From positions 310,001 through 374,000 of the forward strand of contig NZ_FQUM01000004.1 of the NCBI RefSeq assembly GCF_900129025.1: DNA of 64,000 bases. The letters run 5' to 3'. The notes beneath the pieces are model-generated. The model did not search any database, was not told the DNA's origin, and saw only the letters and a program-made list of their open reading frames with translations. Made by a program: the position numbers and the translations under genes. Of the stretch, positions 43,740-52,442 are shown piece after piece; positions within the stretch are counted from its first letter, which is position 1, and each line of letters starts with the position of its first letter. This stretch comes from Mariniphaga anaerophila. GTDB taxonomy: Bacteria; Bacteroidota; Bacteroidia; Bacteroidales; Prolixibacteraceae.

Positions 43740-45392
43740 ATGAACAACCTCACAAAAAAACATTATTACCTAATCGGAGCCTGGTTTGTTATCAACCTGC
43801 TGCAGGCCATTTTTACGGGGCTGCATTCCGACGAGTCGTATTACTGGATGTATTCGGAAAACATGGCGTGGGGATATTTTGACCATCCGCCCATGGTGGC
43901 ACTAATTATTCACCTGGGGCATTTGCTTTTGCCCGGAGAGCTGGGCGTGAGGCTTGTAATTATTCTTCTTTCCACCGCAACATTTGCGCTCATTTTAAAC
44001 GAATTGAACGAGAAGAAAGATCTGTTTTTTCTGGGGGTATTTGTGCTTTCTTTTCCGCTACTCCACACGCACATTGCAGGGTTTCTGGCCATTCCTGATA
44101 TTCCTTTGCTATTTTTCACACTGTGGTTTATCATCCTCTACAAAAAATTTCTGAAAAGGCCTTCTCTTCCAACCTCCGTTTTACTGAGCGTAGTAGGAGC
44201 CGCTATGATTTACAGCAAATACCACGCTTTTCTGGTAATTGGGCTCACGGTGCTTTCCAACCTCAAACTGCTTCGAAATAAATATTTCTGGGTTACAGTT
44301 GCATTAACAATTGTGCTATTGATACCCCACGCCTGGTGGCAAATCGAAAATGAATTTCCAACGTTCAAATACCACCTGGTTGAACGAGCCAAACCGTTTC
44401 GATTAAAACACGTTACCGACTATTTACTGAACCAGTTGGTAATGGCCGGGCCACTTACCGGGATACTGATTTTCTGGAAACTGACTAAATTCAAAATAAA
44501 AAACGATTTCGACAGGGCGCTCATTTTTAACATTGTCGGGTTTTATGCAGTGTTTTTTCTATTAAGCTTCAAAAACAGAATTGAAGCACACTGGACTGCG
44601 GCAATAATGCCCATGCTGATGTTTGCCACATATCCGCTGATAAAAAACGATGCCAAGGTAAAAAAGTGGTTCACAAGACTGGCGGTTCCGATAATCGCAC
44701 TGTTACTTCTTTTCAGAATTTACCTTGCGCTGGATGTGATTCCGAATGTTGGCCATACAAAAATTACTTTTTACAACCGCGAAGCCCACGCCCTGGAAAT
44801 AAAGGAACTGGCACAGGGAAAGAAGGTTGGCTTTTTCGACAACTACGCAGCCGCAAGCAATTACATTTTTTACACCGGAGATTCGGCAGTGCACCTGTCA
44901 ACACCAAATTACCGGTTTAACCAGTACGATTTGTGGGACGAAGAAAAGTATGCAGAAGGAGAAACAGTATTGGCCATACAATCGAAACACCTGAACCCGC
45001 CCCACCTGCAACGGATGGCAACCGGACAAATGCGGGGCTACATAATAATAGAAAAATTTCAGTCGTTAAAAGGGCTTCAAATCGAAGTACAAAAAGCGGA
45101 AGATGCGGGAAATAACTTTCAGTTCGAAATAAAACTGAGCAACACCAACGCGCGCCCCATTTTTGCAGAGCACGTTTCTGAACCGGTTTTGGCAGCAATG
45201 CAAGACCGCGCAGAACTCGTTTCGTTGCCGCTTTATTCTGCATTGAACCAACAAAAATTAGAACCAGGAGAGAAAGCAACCGTTAGTATTTTGGTTCCGA
45301 AAGAAAAACTGGACATTCAACACCCCGTTACGTTTTATACCCGTTCCAAAGAAAACATCCGGGGAGAAATCATTTCATACAAGATAAAATAG
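43740..45392 (+). CDS. GT39/ArnT-like membrane glycosyltransferase (third of three)
   Basis: The product has 550 residues with many membrane helices. The first loop has GLHSDESYYWMYSENMAWG and YFDHPPMVALI, the DE and HPP forms characteristic of PMT_2 proteins. The soluble C-terminal part (about 370-550) contains FFDNYAAASNYIFYTGD and ends in a beta-rich domain. It is more typical of the family than the two preceding genes. It may transfer a sugar from a polyprenyl phosphate to an envelope acceptor. Confidence 0.85.
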   Translation: MNNLTKKHYYLIGAWFVINLLQAIFTGLHSDESYYWMYSENMAWGYFDHPPMVALIIHLGHLLLPGELGVRLVIILLSTATFALILNELNEKKDLFFLGVFVLSFPLLHTHIAGFLAIPDIPLLFFTLWFIILYKKFLKRPSLPTSVLLSVVGAAMIYSKYHAFLVIGLTVLSNLKLLRNKYFWVTVALTIVLLIPHAWWQIENEFPTFKYHLVERAKPFRLKHVTDYLLNQLVMAGPLTGILIFWKLTKFKIKNDFDRALIFNIVGFYAVFFLLSFKNRIEAHWTAAIMPMLMFATYPLIKNDAKVKKWFTRLAVPIIALLLLFRIYLALDVIPNVGHTKITFYNREAHALEIKELAQGKKVGFFDNYAAASNYIFYTGDSAVHLSTPNYRFNQYDLWDEEKYAEGETVLAIQSKHLNPPHLQRMATGQMRGYIIIEKFQSLKGLQIEVQKAEDAGNNFQFEIKLSNTNARPIFAEHVSEPVLAAMQDRAELVSLPLYSALNQQKLEPGEKATVSILVPKEKLDIQHPVTFYTRSKENIRGEIISYKIK

Positions 45393-45398
45393 GCATCT

Positions 45399-45437
45399 CA
45401 TATTCCGAAGCGGGTCAGTCCCCGCTTCCCGAATATG
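45399..45437. terminator. Imperfect hairpin between convergent genes
   Basis: CATATTC and GAAGCGGG on the left pair with CCCGCTTC and GAATATG on the right. There is no T-run, so it may be an RNA end-protecting structure rather than a strong terminator. Confidence 0.4.
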
Positions 45438-45458
45438 ATTCTGCTTGTATGCTGAACA

Positions 45459-46136
45459 CTATTTGTTTTCTTTTTCCAGTTTGCCGTTTTTATACTCGTA
45501 ATAAATCGGTTTTCCGGTGGGTATTTCCAGGCCGAGCACCTGTTCTTTTGTGAGATTTTCAATAAACATCACTATTGAACGCAGACTGTTGCCATGCGCC
45601 GAGACCAAAACATTTTCGCCGGCTTTTAAATGCGGAAAAATGCTTTCCTCGAAAAAAGGAATTGTGCGCCCGGCAGTATCTTTCAGACACTCCCCTTTTG
45701 GAGGCGGACAATCATAACTTCTGCGCCACTGATGAACCTGTTCGTCGCCATATTCTTTAGCTGTTTCAGCTTTATTTTTTCCCTGCAACTCGCCGTAGTA
45801 GCGTTCATTCAGGTGCCAATCGCGATAAACCGGAATAACGCTTTTCTCCATTTCAGGATTATAAATTGTCGTCCAGTCTTTCATTTTCCCTTCATCGTGA
45901 ATAACGGTTGGCGTTTTACTGCTTTTGTTTTGCGCCAGAGCAATCATTGCTGTTTCAATTGCACGTATCTGAAGCGAAGTAAACACCACGTCAAATTCAG
46001 TAGCTGAAATTTCTTCGCCTGCATTTAGCGCCTCTTTTATTCCGTTAGAAGAAAGCGGAACATCCACCCATCCGGTAAACACATTCTTTTGGTTCCAGAC
46101 AGATTCGCCGTGCCTTATCAATACTAATTTTGCCAT
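45459..46136 (-). CDS. gpmA: 2,3-bisphosphoglycerate-dependent phosphoglycerate mutase
   Basis: The start is the ATG at 46136, giving 225 residues. The in-frame extension to 46163 is not family-like. The catalytic motif LIRHGESVWN has His9. Other family residues are in WHLNERYYGELQGKNKAE, RRSYDCPPP and SAHGNSLRS. It interconverts 3- and 2-phosphoglycerate. It lies 65 bp after fbaB, another glycolytic gene. Confidence 0.96.
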   Translation of the reverse strand: MAKLVLIRHGESVWNQKNVFTGWVDVPLSSNGIKEALNAGEEISATEFDVVFTSLQIRAIETAMIALAQNKSSKTPTVIHDEGKMKDWTTIYNPEMEKSVIPVYRDWHLNERYYGELQGKNKAETAKEYGDEQVHQWRRSYDCPPPKGECLKDTAGRTIPFFEESIFPHLKAGENVLVSAHGNSLRSIVMFIENLTKEQVLGLEIPTGKPIYYEYKNGKLEKENK

Positions 46137-46200
46137 AATTCTGAATTTAAAAACCGCCGGCAAAGCATTTTCACATCACCCCGCCGGCAGGTTTAATGTA

Positions 46201-47268
46201 TTATGCTACTGTAATTGATTGATCCAGGTAAACCGACTGAACGGCTTCAATAATAGAAACACCGTCTTCAAAAGGTTTTTGGAACGCTTTCCGACCAAGA
46301 ATCAACCCGCTTCCGCCTGCACGTTTATTAACAACAGCAGTACGTACTGCGGCAGCCATATCGTTTTTACCGGATGCACCGCCTGAGTTAATCAACGGAA
46401 TACGTCCGGCATAGTTATTCATTAACTGATAACGGGCCAAATCGATAGGATTATCCGAAGCCAGTTCGGTGTAAATCCGTTCGTCGTAACGGCCAAATTT
46501 TTTACCGTCGCTGTTCAGCGCTTTGTAACCGCCGTTGGTTTCCGGCAATTTCTGTTTAATAATGTCGGCTTCGATAGTAACACCAAGGTGATTGGCCTGC
46601 CCGGTAAGGTCGGCTGAAGCATGGTAATCTTTATCTTTTTTGAAATCGCTGTTACGCAGGTAACACCACAAAATGGTGAACAACCCTTTTTCATGTGCGT
46701 AAGCAAACATTTTACTGATTTCCACAATTTGCCTGTCGGATTCGGCCGAACCAAAATAGATGGTAGCTCCCACTCCGGCAGCTCCCATATTGTACGCCTG
46801 ATCAACCGAACCAAACAAAATCTGGTCGAAAGTATTTGGCGAAGTCAACAGTTCGTTGTGATTCAATTTTACAATGAACGGAATTTTATGGGCATATTTC
46901 CGGGAAACACTTCCCAGAACTCCCAATGTAGATGCCACTCCGTTGCAGCCGGCTGCCATGGCGAGTTTTACTATATTTTCAGAATCGAAATACATCGGAT
47001 TCTTCGCAAACGATGCTGCTGCTGAGTGCTCTACTCCCTGATCCACAGGAAGAATTGAAACATAACCGGTTCCGGCAAGGTGCCCGGAATGATACAAGCG
47101 GTTTAAGTTTCCTAATACCCGGTTGTTACGGTCGGAGCCCATAAAAACCTTATCTACCATTTCTTTTTCCGGAGCAATTATCTGTTCCTTTTTAATTTTT
47201 GGAGATGAAAAATCAAGCAATGATTTGTCGTTGCCTAACAGTTCCTGAATTTGTTTTGTTTGTAACAT
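46201..47268 (-). CDS. fbaB: Class I fructose-bisphosphate aldolase, DhnA/FbaB type
   Basis: The product has 355 residues. It shows a TIM barrel of the archaeal-type class I aldolase family: [13 protein letters not shown] near residue 70, [28 protein letters not shown], the [10 protein letters not shown] strand with a probable Schiff-base Lys, INSGGASG and the phosphate-binding [10 protein letters not shown]. It cleaves fructose 1,6-bisphosphate without a metal. It begins 12 bp after the CDF exporter gene, an unexpected neighbour. Confidence 0.93.
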   Translation of the reverse strand: MLQTKQIQELLGNDKSLLDFSSPKIKKEQIIAPEKEMVDKVFMGSDRNNRVLGNLNRLYHSGHLAGTGYVSILPVDQGVEHSAAASFAKNPMYFDSENIVKLAMAAGCNGVASTLGVLGSVSRKYAHKIPFIVKLNHNELLTSPNTFDQILFGSVDQAYNMGAAGVGATIYFGSAESDRQIVEISKMFAYAHEKGLFTILWCYLRNSDFKKDKDYHASADLTGQANHLGVTIEADIIKQKLPETNGGYKALNSDGKKFGRYDERIYTELASDNPIDLARYQLMNNYAGRIPLINSGGASGKNDMAAAVRTAVVNKRAGGSGLILGRKAFQKPFEDGVSIIEAVQSVYLDQSITVA

Positions 47269-47279
47269 GATTTTTACTT

Positions 47280-48218
47280 TTAAAAACTGTTAATCAAATT
47301 GTTATTTCCGCCGCAACAGTTATATCCCGTTTGCAGCGTTATATGTTTTATTCCGAATTTTTCGGATAATAAACGCTCTGCATTTTTTCTGACCGCCATC
47401 ATCTCGGTCATGTTTACATCTTTTTTCAGGTTAAGATGCGCCTCCAGATGAACCTGCGAATCGTCGAGTTTCCACACGTGCAAATGGTGAATATCTGCCA
47501 CCCCGTCAATCTGCTCAACCTGTTTCTTTATTTCGTCCAGATCGATATTATTGGGAACTGCCTGCATCAGAATATCAACGGTTTCTTTTACAATACCCCA
47601 GGTGTGCCAGATAATGTAAACACCCACCAGTACAGTAATCAGCGGGTCGAGCCAACACACATTCCAAAACCAGATGGCTGCACCGCCGGCAATTACCGCA
47701 ACCGACGAAAGCGTATCGCCCAGCAAATGCATGTATGCTGCTCTCACATTTAAATTTTGCGCCTTATCGTTGTGCAAAAGAATAACTGAAATTAAATTGG
47801 CCAGCAACCCAAATGTTGCCACAATCAGCATTAGTTTCCCTTTTATGGGCTGAGGATTCGCAAAACGCTGGAACGCCTCGTAAAAGAGGAAAATACATAT
47901 TGCAATGAGCACAATTCCGTTAAAAAGTGCCGCCAAAATTTCCACCCGCTTATAACCAAACGTTTTTTGAGCATCCGGTTTTTTCCGGCTTATTTTTCCG
48001 GCAACAAAAGCAATAAAAATGGCAGAAGAATCGCCCAGATTATGCAGGGCGTCAGAAAGCAGCGACAAACTATTAGAAACGACACCACCGACTATCTGCA
48101 CAATTGTAATGGACAAATTCAACAGAGTTGCCCACAGCAATTTTTCACCGCGCAAATTGTTGTGATGATGATGGTGTTCGTGTTTATGAACTGTCTCCGG
48201 TTTGTTTGCTTCCTTCAT
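47280..48218 (-). CDS. Cation diffusion facilitator (zinc/cobalt exporter type)
   Basis: I choose the ATG at 48218 (312 residues). A GTG ten codons upstream is less likely. A His-rich N-terminus (HKHEHHHHH) precedes six membrane helices. The transport site has the HD-HD pattern typical of Zn2+ carriers: [11 protein letters not shown] in helix 2 and HLLGDTLSS in helix 5. A cytoplasmic domain ([13 protein letters not shown]) follows. It probably exports zinc or a related metal. It lies 58 bp after a TetR gene likely to control it. Confidence 0.92.
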   Translation of the reverse strand: MKEANKPETVHKHEHHHHHNNLRGEKLLWATLLNLSITIVQIVGGVVSNSLSLLSDALHNLGDSSAIFIAFVAGKISRKKPDAQKTFGYKRVEILAALFNGIVLIAICIFLFYEAFQRFANPQPIKGKLMLIVATFGLLANLISVILLHNDKAQNLNVRAAYMHLLGDTLSSVAVIAGGAAIWFWNVCWLDPLITVLVGVYIIWHTWGIVKETVDILMQAVPNNIDLDEIKKQVEQIDGVADIHHLHVWKLDDSQVHLEAHLNLKKDVNMTEMMAVRKNAERLLSEKFGIKHITLQTGYNCCGGNNNLINSF

Positions 48219-48276
48219 TATTCTACTTTTATCGTTTATAAATGTCACTAAAAAGGGCGTGTTTACTAATTCTAAC

Positions 48277-48894
48277 TCAACTTTCTATTTTCATGATTTT
48301 CTTCCATCCGGCGGTTGAAAATTCAAGGTACTCGCTGATAAAATCTTCCAACTCGGCATGCGACAAATCGTGCATAACCAATTCGGAAATTGTGCTCATC
48401 CACCACGAACTCAGCGTATGAATAAAAAAGACTGAAATCTCAGCATTAATCTCGGGATACTTTTTCTTCATCAGAGAGATGTACTCTTTGCCAATTCGAG
48501 TGTGGTGTTCAATGCTTTCTTCGCGAAAGTTTTGCAACGAAGAGCCGGATGCTTTAAACAGCAACAATTGAAAATCGGCTTTAAAATTGTCAACCAGCTC
48601 AACAAAAATCCGAATCTGTTCGTGCATGTATTCGTCAGAAGAAAACGTATCAATATTAATATACCTGGAGCTGTTGTGTTCTTCCGCCAACACATCGAGC
48701 GCGCTCAAAAGCCCCGACAACAGTTCACGAAATATTTCGTCTTTATTTCTGAAGTAATTGTAAATATTACTCAGGCTAACTTCTGCATTTTTTGCGATAC
48801 TGCGCATGGAAGCATCCTTAAAACCTTTTTCCTGAAACTCTTCCCGGGCTTTAACCAAAATAACTTCTCTGATATTTTCTTTCTGTACCTGCAT
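48277..48894 (-). CDS. TetR/AcrR family transcriptional regulator
   Basis: The product has 205 residues. The N-terminal helix-turn-helix runs through FQEKGFKDASMRSIAKNAEVSLSNIYNYFRNKDEIFRELL in pieces typical of TetR (SMRSIAKNAEVS, SNIYNYFRNKDE). The C-terminal ligand domain is undefined. The perfect palindrome GAACACTGTTC lies 4 bp before its start codon on the predicted transcription start, which suggests self-repression together with the downstream CDF gene. Confidence 0.92.
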   Translation of the reverse strand: MQVQKENIREVILVKAREEFQEKGFKDASMRSIAKNAEVSLSNIYNYFRNKDEIFRELLSGLLSALDVLAEEHNSSRYINIDTFSSDEYMHEQIRIFVELVDNFKADFQLLLFKASGSSLQNFREESIEHHTRIGKEYISLMKKKYPEINAEISVFFIHTLSSWWMSTISELVMHDLSHAELEDFISEYLEFSTAGWKKIMKIES

Positions 48895-48898
48895 TAAT

Positions 48899-48924
48899 GA
48901 ACACTGTTCTTTTATGCAAAACTA
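48899..48924 (-). promoter_or_regulatory. tetR promoter and probable operator
   Basis: TAGTTTTG on the minus strand (48917-48924) is an exact TAnnTTTG -7 box 22 bp before the ATG. The perfect inverted repeat GAACA-C-TGTTC at 48899-48909 covers the predicted +1 to about +11, the right place for a repressor to block initiation. Confidence 0.6.
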
Positions 48925-49342
48925 CACAAATGCCACGGGGACTATTCTCCTGCCACTACTGAATTTACATAAACTTCACCCATCGGATTATTCAGAACAC
49001 CTACAAAAAACCAAAGCAAACCACGCCAAAACACAAAACACTAAAGACACAAAAACTCACGTACTTTTATCATTTTTCTATTTTATTTATTATTTTCTAT
49101 CATTTTACTTTATATTAATACGTATTTTAACTATTTGTTAAATCACTATTTTTAAAATAGAAAAAATAGAGGCGTAAACAAAAAACATATCATTTTTGAA
49201 ACCAAAAATGAATTAAAACAAGGGGATATCACAATAAATTTCAAAAAAAATTGAACACTTAATACAAAAAATAAGGGGTCAAACCAGAAATACAAACAAA
49301 TTCAATAAAAATCAAAACAGGTTTAACTTAAAAATTCAAACG
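48925..49342. other. AT-rich upstream region of the porin-glnK-amtB operon with inverted repeats
   Basis: No gene is supported. Two perfect inverted repeats occur: CTATTTT-T-AAAATAG at 49146-49160 and TCATTTTTG-AAAC-CAAAAATGA at 49190-49211, both upstream of the porin ATG at 49343. No sigma-54 GG/GC pair was found. They may be regulator sites, but such repeats also arise by chance in very AT-rich sequence. Confidence 0.4.
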
Positions 49343-49987
49343 ATGAAAAAAACATTTTTACTTGCAATGAGCTTACTACTGGCAGTCGCTTTTTCTATCG
49401 ACGTAAAAGCGCAGGAGTGGAGTACCGGACTCGACATTTACAGCAGCTACGTCTGGAGAGGAACTAAATTTGGAACCGGCCCGGCTTTTCAGCCATCTGT
49501 TGAATTCAGCGCCGGAGGTTTCGCAATTGGTGCATGGGGTTCGTACTGCGTATCAGACGACGAAGCAGCAGAAGCCGACCTTTATGCCAGCTACGAATTT
49601 GTATTGGGCGAAAGCGCATCTCTGGCTTTTACAGTTACCGACTACTATTTCCCGGGGACAAGCTGGACTGAAGGTGATTCTCACTATTTCGAACCGATGC
49701 TGACTTTGGGACTGGGCAGCTTTTCCCTCACCGGAGCATACATGATGAACAGCGGAGAAGGAGACATTTACCTGGAAGCCGGACTTTCGGCCGGAGCAGT
49801 TGACTTGTTTCTGGGCGGCGGGGACGGCGCTTACACTGTAGACGGAAAATTTAATGTTTGCAACATCGGCATCGGAACGTCAAAAGAGCTGAAAATCACA
49901 GATACATTCTCGCTCCCCGTTTCCGGGGCAGCCATTCTCAACCCCTCATCCGAACAATTTCACATTGTAGTGGGAATTTCATTATAA
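49343..49987 (+). CDS. TorF-type putative outer membrane porin
   Basis: The product has 214 residues with a clear signal peptide ending at about residue 24 (SIDVKAQ). The mature protein begins EWSTGLDIYSSYVWRGTKFG, the Gcw_chp/TorF pattern, and continues as amphipathic beta strands with alternating aromatic residues, ending in a hydrophobic strand (FHIVVGISL). It probably forms a small outer membrane channel. It is the first gene of an operon with a P-II protein and an ammonium transporter, pointing to uptake of nitrogen compounds. Confidence 0.85.
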   Translation: MKKTFLLAMSLLLAVAFSIDVKAQEWSTGLDIYSSYVWRGTKFGTGPAFQPSVEFSAGGFAIGAWGSYCVSDDEAAEADLYASYEFVLGESASLAFTVTDYYFPGTSWTEGDSHYFEPMLTLGLGSFSLTGAYMMNSGEGDIYLEAGLSAGAVDLFLGGGDGAYTVDGKFNVCNIGIGTSKELKITDTFSLPVSGAAILNPSSEQFHIVVGISL

Positions 49988-50005
49988 AACATAAAACAGA
50001 CAATT

Positions 50006-50362
50006 ATGAAAAAGATTGAAGCAATTATTCGAAAAACAAAATTCGAAGAGGTGTGGGAAGCCCTAAGGGAAGCAGGCATCGAATTTTTCTCGTACTGGGA
50101 TGTGCGCGGTGTCGGCCAAGACAGGGAAGGCCGTGTATATCGCGGGGTTATTTACGACACTAGCACAATTGAACGCACTATTCTGTCGATTATCGTACGC
50201 GACAAAAACGTGGCAAAAACCGTAAACGCAATCCTTTCTTCTTCACGCACAGGAGAAATAGGCGATGGCAAAATTTTCGTTGTTCCCATCGAAGAGTCCT
50301 ACCGAATCCGCACAGGAGAAAAAGGAGACGAATCACTTTACATCAAAGGAAAAGAAGAGTAA
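50006..50362 (+). CDS. glnK: P-II family nitrogen regulatory protein (GlnK-like)
   Basis: The product has 118 residues. The N-terminus MKKIEAIIRKTKFEEV and the GEIGDGKIFV motif are those of P-II trimers that sense ATP/ADP and 2-oxoglutarate. The T-loop (GVGQDREGRVYRGVIY) is one residue shorter than in E. coli GlnB, but keeps both tyrosines. Tyr50 corresponds to the uridylylated Tyr51. Sitting 21 bp before amtB it should act as the AmtB-gating GlnK. Confidence 0.93.
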   Translation: MKKIEAIIRKTKFEEVWEALREAGIEFFSYWDVRGVGQDREGRVYRGVIYDTSTIERTILSIIVRDKNVAKTVNAILSSSRTGEIGDGKIFVVPIEESYRIRTGEKGDESLYIKGKEE

Positions 50363-50383
50363 AAAAAGCAAAAAACATTTATC

Positions 50384-51598
50384 ATGGAAGAACTTTCGAT
50401 TTCGATTAACAACATATGGGTTTTGGTTGCCACATTCCTTGTAATGTTTATGCAGCCCGGTTTTGCGATGGTTGAGGCAGGTTTCACCCGGTCTAAAAAC
50501 ACTGCAAACATTCTGACAAAAAACTTGATGGACTTTGCCATTGGCTCCATTTTGTTTTGGATTATTGGTTACACTTTAATGTACGGCGATTCAATAGCTG
50601 GTTTTATTGGCAAACCAAGTTTGTTTTTTAACGACAACGGCATTGGCGATTACGCCAACACAACCGATTTAATGTTCCAAACCGTTTTTGCAGCTACCGC
50701 AGCAACAATTGTTTCGGGAGCCGTGGCCGAACGCACAAAATTTAATGCATATCTAATATTCACAATAGTAATCACCGTTTTCATTTACCCGATTTCGGGG
50801 CACTGGAAATGGGGAGGCGGCTGGCTCGATCAACTGGGATTTCTGGATTTCGCCGGTTCAACAATAGTTCACTCCGTTGGCGCCTGGGTAGGACTGGCAG
50901 GAGCAATTATGTTAGGCCCCAGAACCGGGAAATACGTAAAAGGAAAGGCAAAAGCCATCCCCGGACACAACCTTACTTTTGCTGCACTCGGAGTATTCAT
51001 TTTATGGTTTGGCTGGTTCGGCTTCAACCCGGGCTCGCAGCTCGGTGCCGCCGGAAACGAAAACACAGTAGCCATTGCTCATATTGCACTCACCACCAAC
51101 CTTGCAGCAGCTGGCGGAGCGGTTTCGGCTCTTCTCATTTCGTGGTGGCGCTACAAACGCCCGGCTTTGTCGCTAGCACTTAACGGCGCGCTGGCCGGAC
51201 TGGTTGCCATTACTGCAGGCTGCGACATTGTGAGCCCCGGCGGAGCACTCATTATTGGTCTGGCTGCCGGAATCATTCTTGTTTTCAGCGTAGAAATAAT
51301 TGACCAAAAATTTAAAATTGACGACCCGGTAGGAGCAGTTTCCGTGCATGGCGTAAACGGTGCTTTCGGAACGCTGGCCGTTGGGCTATTTGCCACAGAA
51401 GGCGGCCTGTTTTACGGCGGTGGCGCCAGCTTGCTAATATCGCAGATAATTGGCATAGTTGCCGTTTTTGCATGGGCATTCGGATTAGGACTTATTCTTT
51501 TCAAAATAATAAAAGTAACAATCGGCTTGCGTGTATCCAAGCGCATTGAAGAAGAAGGTCTCGATGTATACGAACATGGAGAAAGTGCCTACAACTAA
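50384..51598 (+). CDS. amtB: Ammonium transporter AmtB
   Basis: The product has 404 residues with about eleven helices. There is no cleaved signal peptide: it starts with SINNIWVLVATFLVMFMQPGFAMVEAG. The twin pore histidines lie in STIVHSVGAWVGL and in AVSVHGVNGAFGTLAVG, and the signature GFNPGSQLGA is present. It carries ammonium into the cell and is regulated by binding of the P-II protein encoded just upstream. Confidence 0.97.
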   Translation: MEELSISINNIWVLVATFLVMFMQPGFAMVEAGFTRSKNTANILTKNLMDFAIGSILFWIIGYTLMYGDSIAGFIGKPSLFFNDNGIGDYANTTDLMFQTVFAATAATIVSGAVAERTKFNAYLIFTIVITVFIYPISGHWKWGGGWLDQLGFLDFAGSTIVHSVGAWVGLAGAIMLGPRTGKYVKGKAKAIPGHNLTFAALGVFILWFGWFGFNPGSQLGAAGNENTVAIAHIALTTNLAAAGGAVSALLISWWRYKRPALSLALNGALAGLVAITAGCDIVSPGGALIIGLAAGIILVFSVEIIDQKFKIDDPVGAVSVHGVNGAFGTLAVGLFATEGGLFYGGGASLLISQIIGIVAVFAWAFGLGLILFKIIKVTIGLRVSKRIEEEGLDVYEHGESAYN

Positions 51599-51636
51599 AC
51601 ACCTTCTTCAGCTTTTTAGTCTGTAGCTGTCTGTTT

Positions 51637-51670
51637 GGAGCCGCTACGTAGGGGCGGCTCCTAATTTTTT
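51637..51670 (+). terminator. Rho-independent terminator after amtB
   Basis: GGAGCCGC (51637-51644) and GCGGCTCC (51654-51661) form an 8-bp GC-rich stem with a 9-nt loop, followed by TAATTTTTT. It ends the porin-glnK-amtB operon. Confidence 0.85.
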
Positions 51671-51749
51671 CAAGCAGCAAAAAATACATCAACAACAATA
51701 CAATACAGATAAAGGGAAGCAGAGAAAAGTGTTTGCTCAATTACCAGAC

Positions 51750-51785
51750 GAACCGATTCCATTTTTATGTGATCGGTTCTTTTTA
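51750..51785 (+). terminator. Second terminator-like hairpin upstream of the DUF4494 gene
   Basis: GAACCGAT (51750-51757) pairs with ATCGGTTC (51772-51779), followed by TTTTTATTT. It insulates the following promoter from readthrough of amtB. Confidence 0.7.
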
Positions 51786-51791
51786 TTTCTC

Positions 51792-51799
51792 TATTTTTG
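51792..51799 (+). promoter_or_regulatory. -7 promoter element of the DUF4494 gene
   Basis: TATTTTTG matches TAnnTTTG and lies 26 bp before the ATG at 51826. The terminator hairpin occupies the -33 region and no TTG was found there. Confidence 0.45.
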
Positions 51800-51825
51800 T
51801 GCCCTCACAAAATATATAATTGAAT

Positions 51826-52296
51826 ATGCAAACTTGGTTCGAATGTAAAGTTAAATACACAAAAGTTCTGGACAGCGGGAAAGAACAGACCACAACAGAA
51901 AACTTTTTACTTGATGCCGTTTCATTTACCGATGCTGAAACACGAATGATCGGGCAAATGCGACAAATAGTAAAAGGCGAGTTCAATGTAACAGACATTA
52001 AAAAGTCGAGAATTGCCGAAGTATTTCCGTTCGAGAGTGGCGAATGGTGGTTCAAAGCTACCATCAACCTGGTAACTATCGACGAAGAAGCCGGAAAAGA
52101 GAAAAAACTCCGCACTTACTATCTGATAATGGCCGATGATATTAAAGAAGCCCTGCAAAGGCTGGAAGAAAGTTTGTCGTACCTGGTAATTCCGTATGTA
52201 ATTTCGTCGTTGGCAACAAGCAATATTGTTGACGTATTCCCATACGAACCGGCAGAAGCCGAAATCCCAGAAGGTTTTACACCCGTAGAATCTTAA
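51826..52296 (+). CDS. DUF4494 domain-containing protein
   Basis: I use the ATG at 51826 (156 residues, MQTWFECKVKYTKV). An in-frame TTG two codons upstream is not needed. The protein matches the Bacteroidota family DUF4494, which begins MQTWFECKVKYEK in relatives and contains DIKKSRIAEVFPF and a C-terminal NIVDVFPYEP. There is no signal peptide. Function is unknown. Related genes sit near translation or housekeeping genes, but nothing here narrows it. Confidence 0.85.
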   Translation: MQTWFECKVKYTKVLDSGKEQTTTENFLLDAVSFTDAETRMIGQMRQIVKGEFNVTDIKKSRIAEVFPFESGEWWFKATINLVTIDEEAGKEKKLRTYYLIMADDIKEALQRLEESLSYLVIPYVISSLATSNIVDVFPYEPAEAEIPEGFTPVES

Positions 52297-52417
52297 CCTT
52301 CATTTAAAATGTTTTCGCATTAAACAGGGTTGTGTAAAATCATCATTACTGAAAAATCAAAAAAATATTAAAGGTATTAAGGTATTGATAATAGTTCCTA
52401 ATAATTCGTAAATTCGT

Positions 52418-52439
52418 TGATGTACTAATAAATACATCA
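52418..52439. promoter_or_regulatory. Inverted repeat abutting the start of the 1158-residue enzyme gene
   Basis: TGATGTA (52418-52424) and TACATCA (52433-52439) form a perfect inverted repeat with an 8-nt spacer, ending 3 bp before the ATG at 52443. It could be an operator or an mRNA hairpin that hides the ribosome entry site. Confidence 0.45.
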
Positions 52440-52442
52440 GCT

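Noticed and set aside
49190-49211. Considered as a rho-independent terminator
   Set aside because: The stem is almost purely A/T and no gene on either strand ends nearby. Left as a possible regulator site only.
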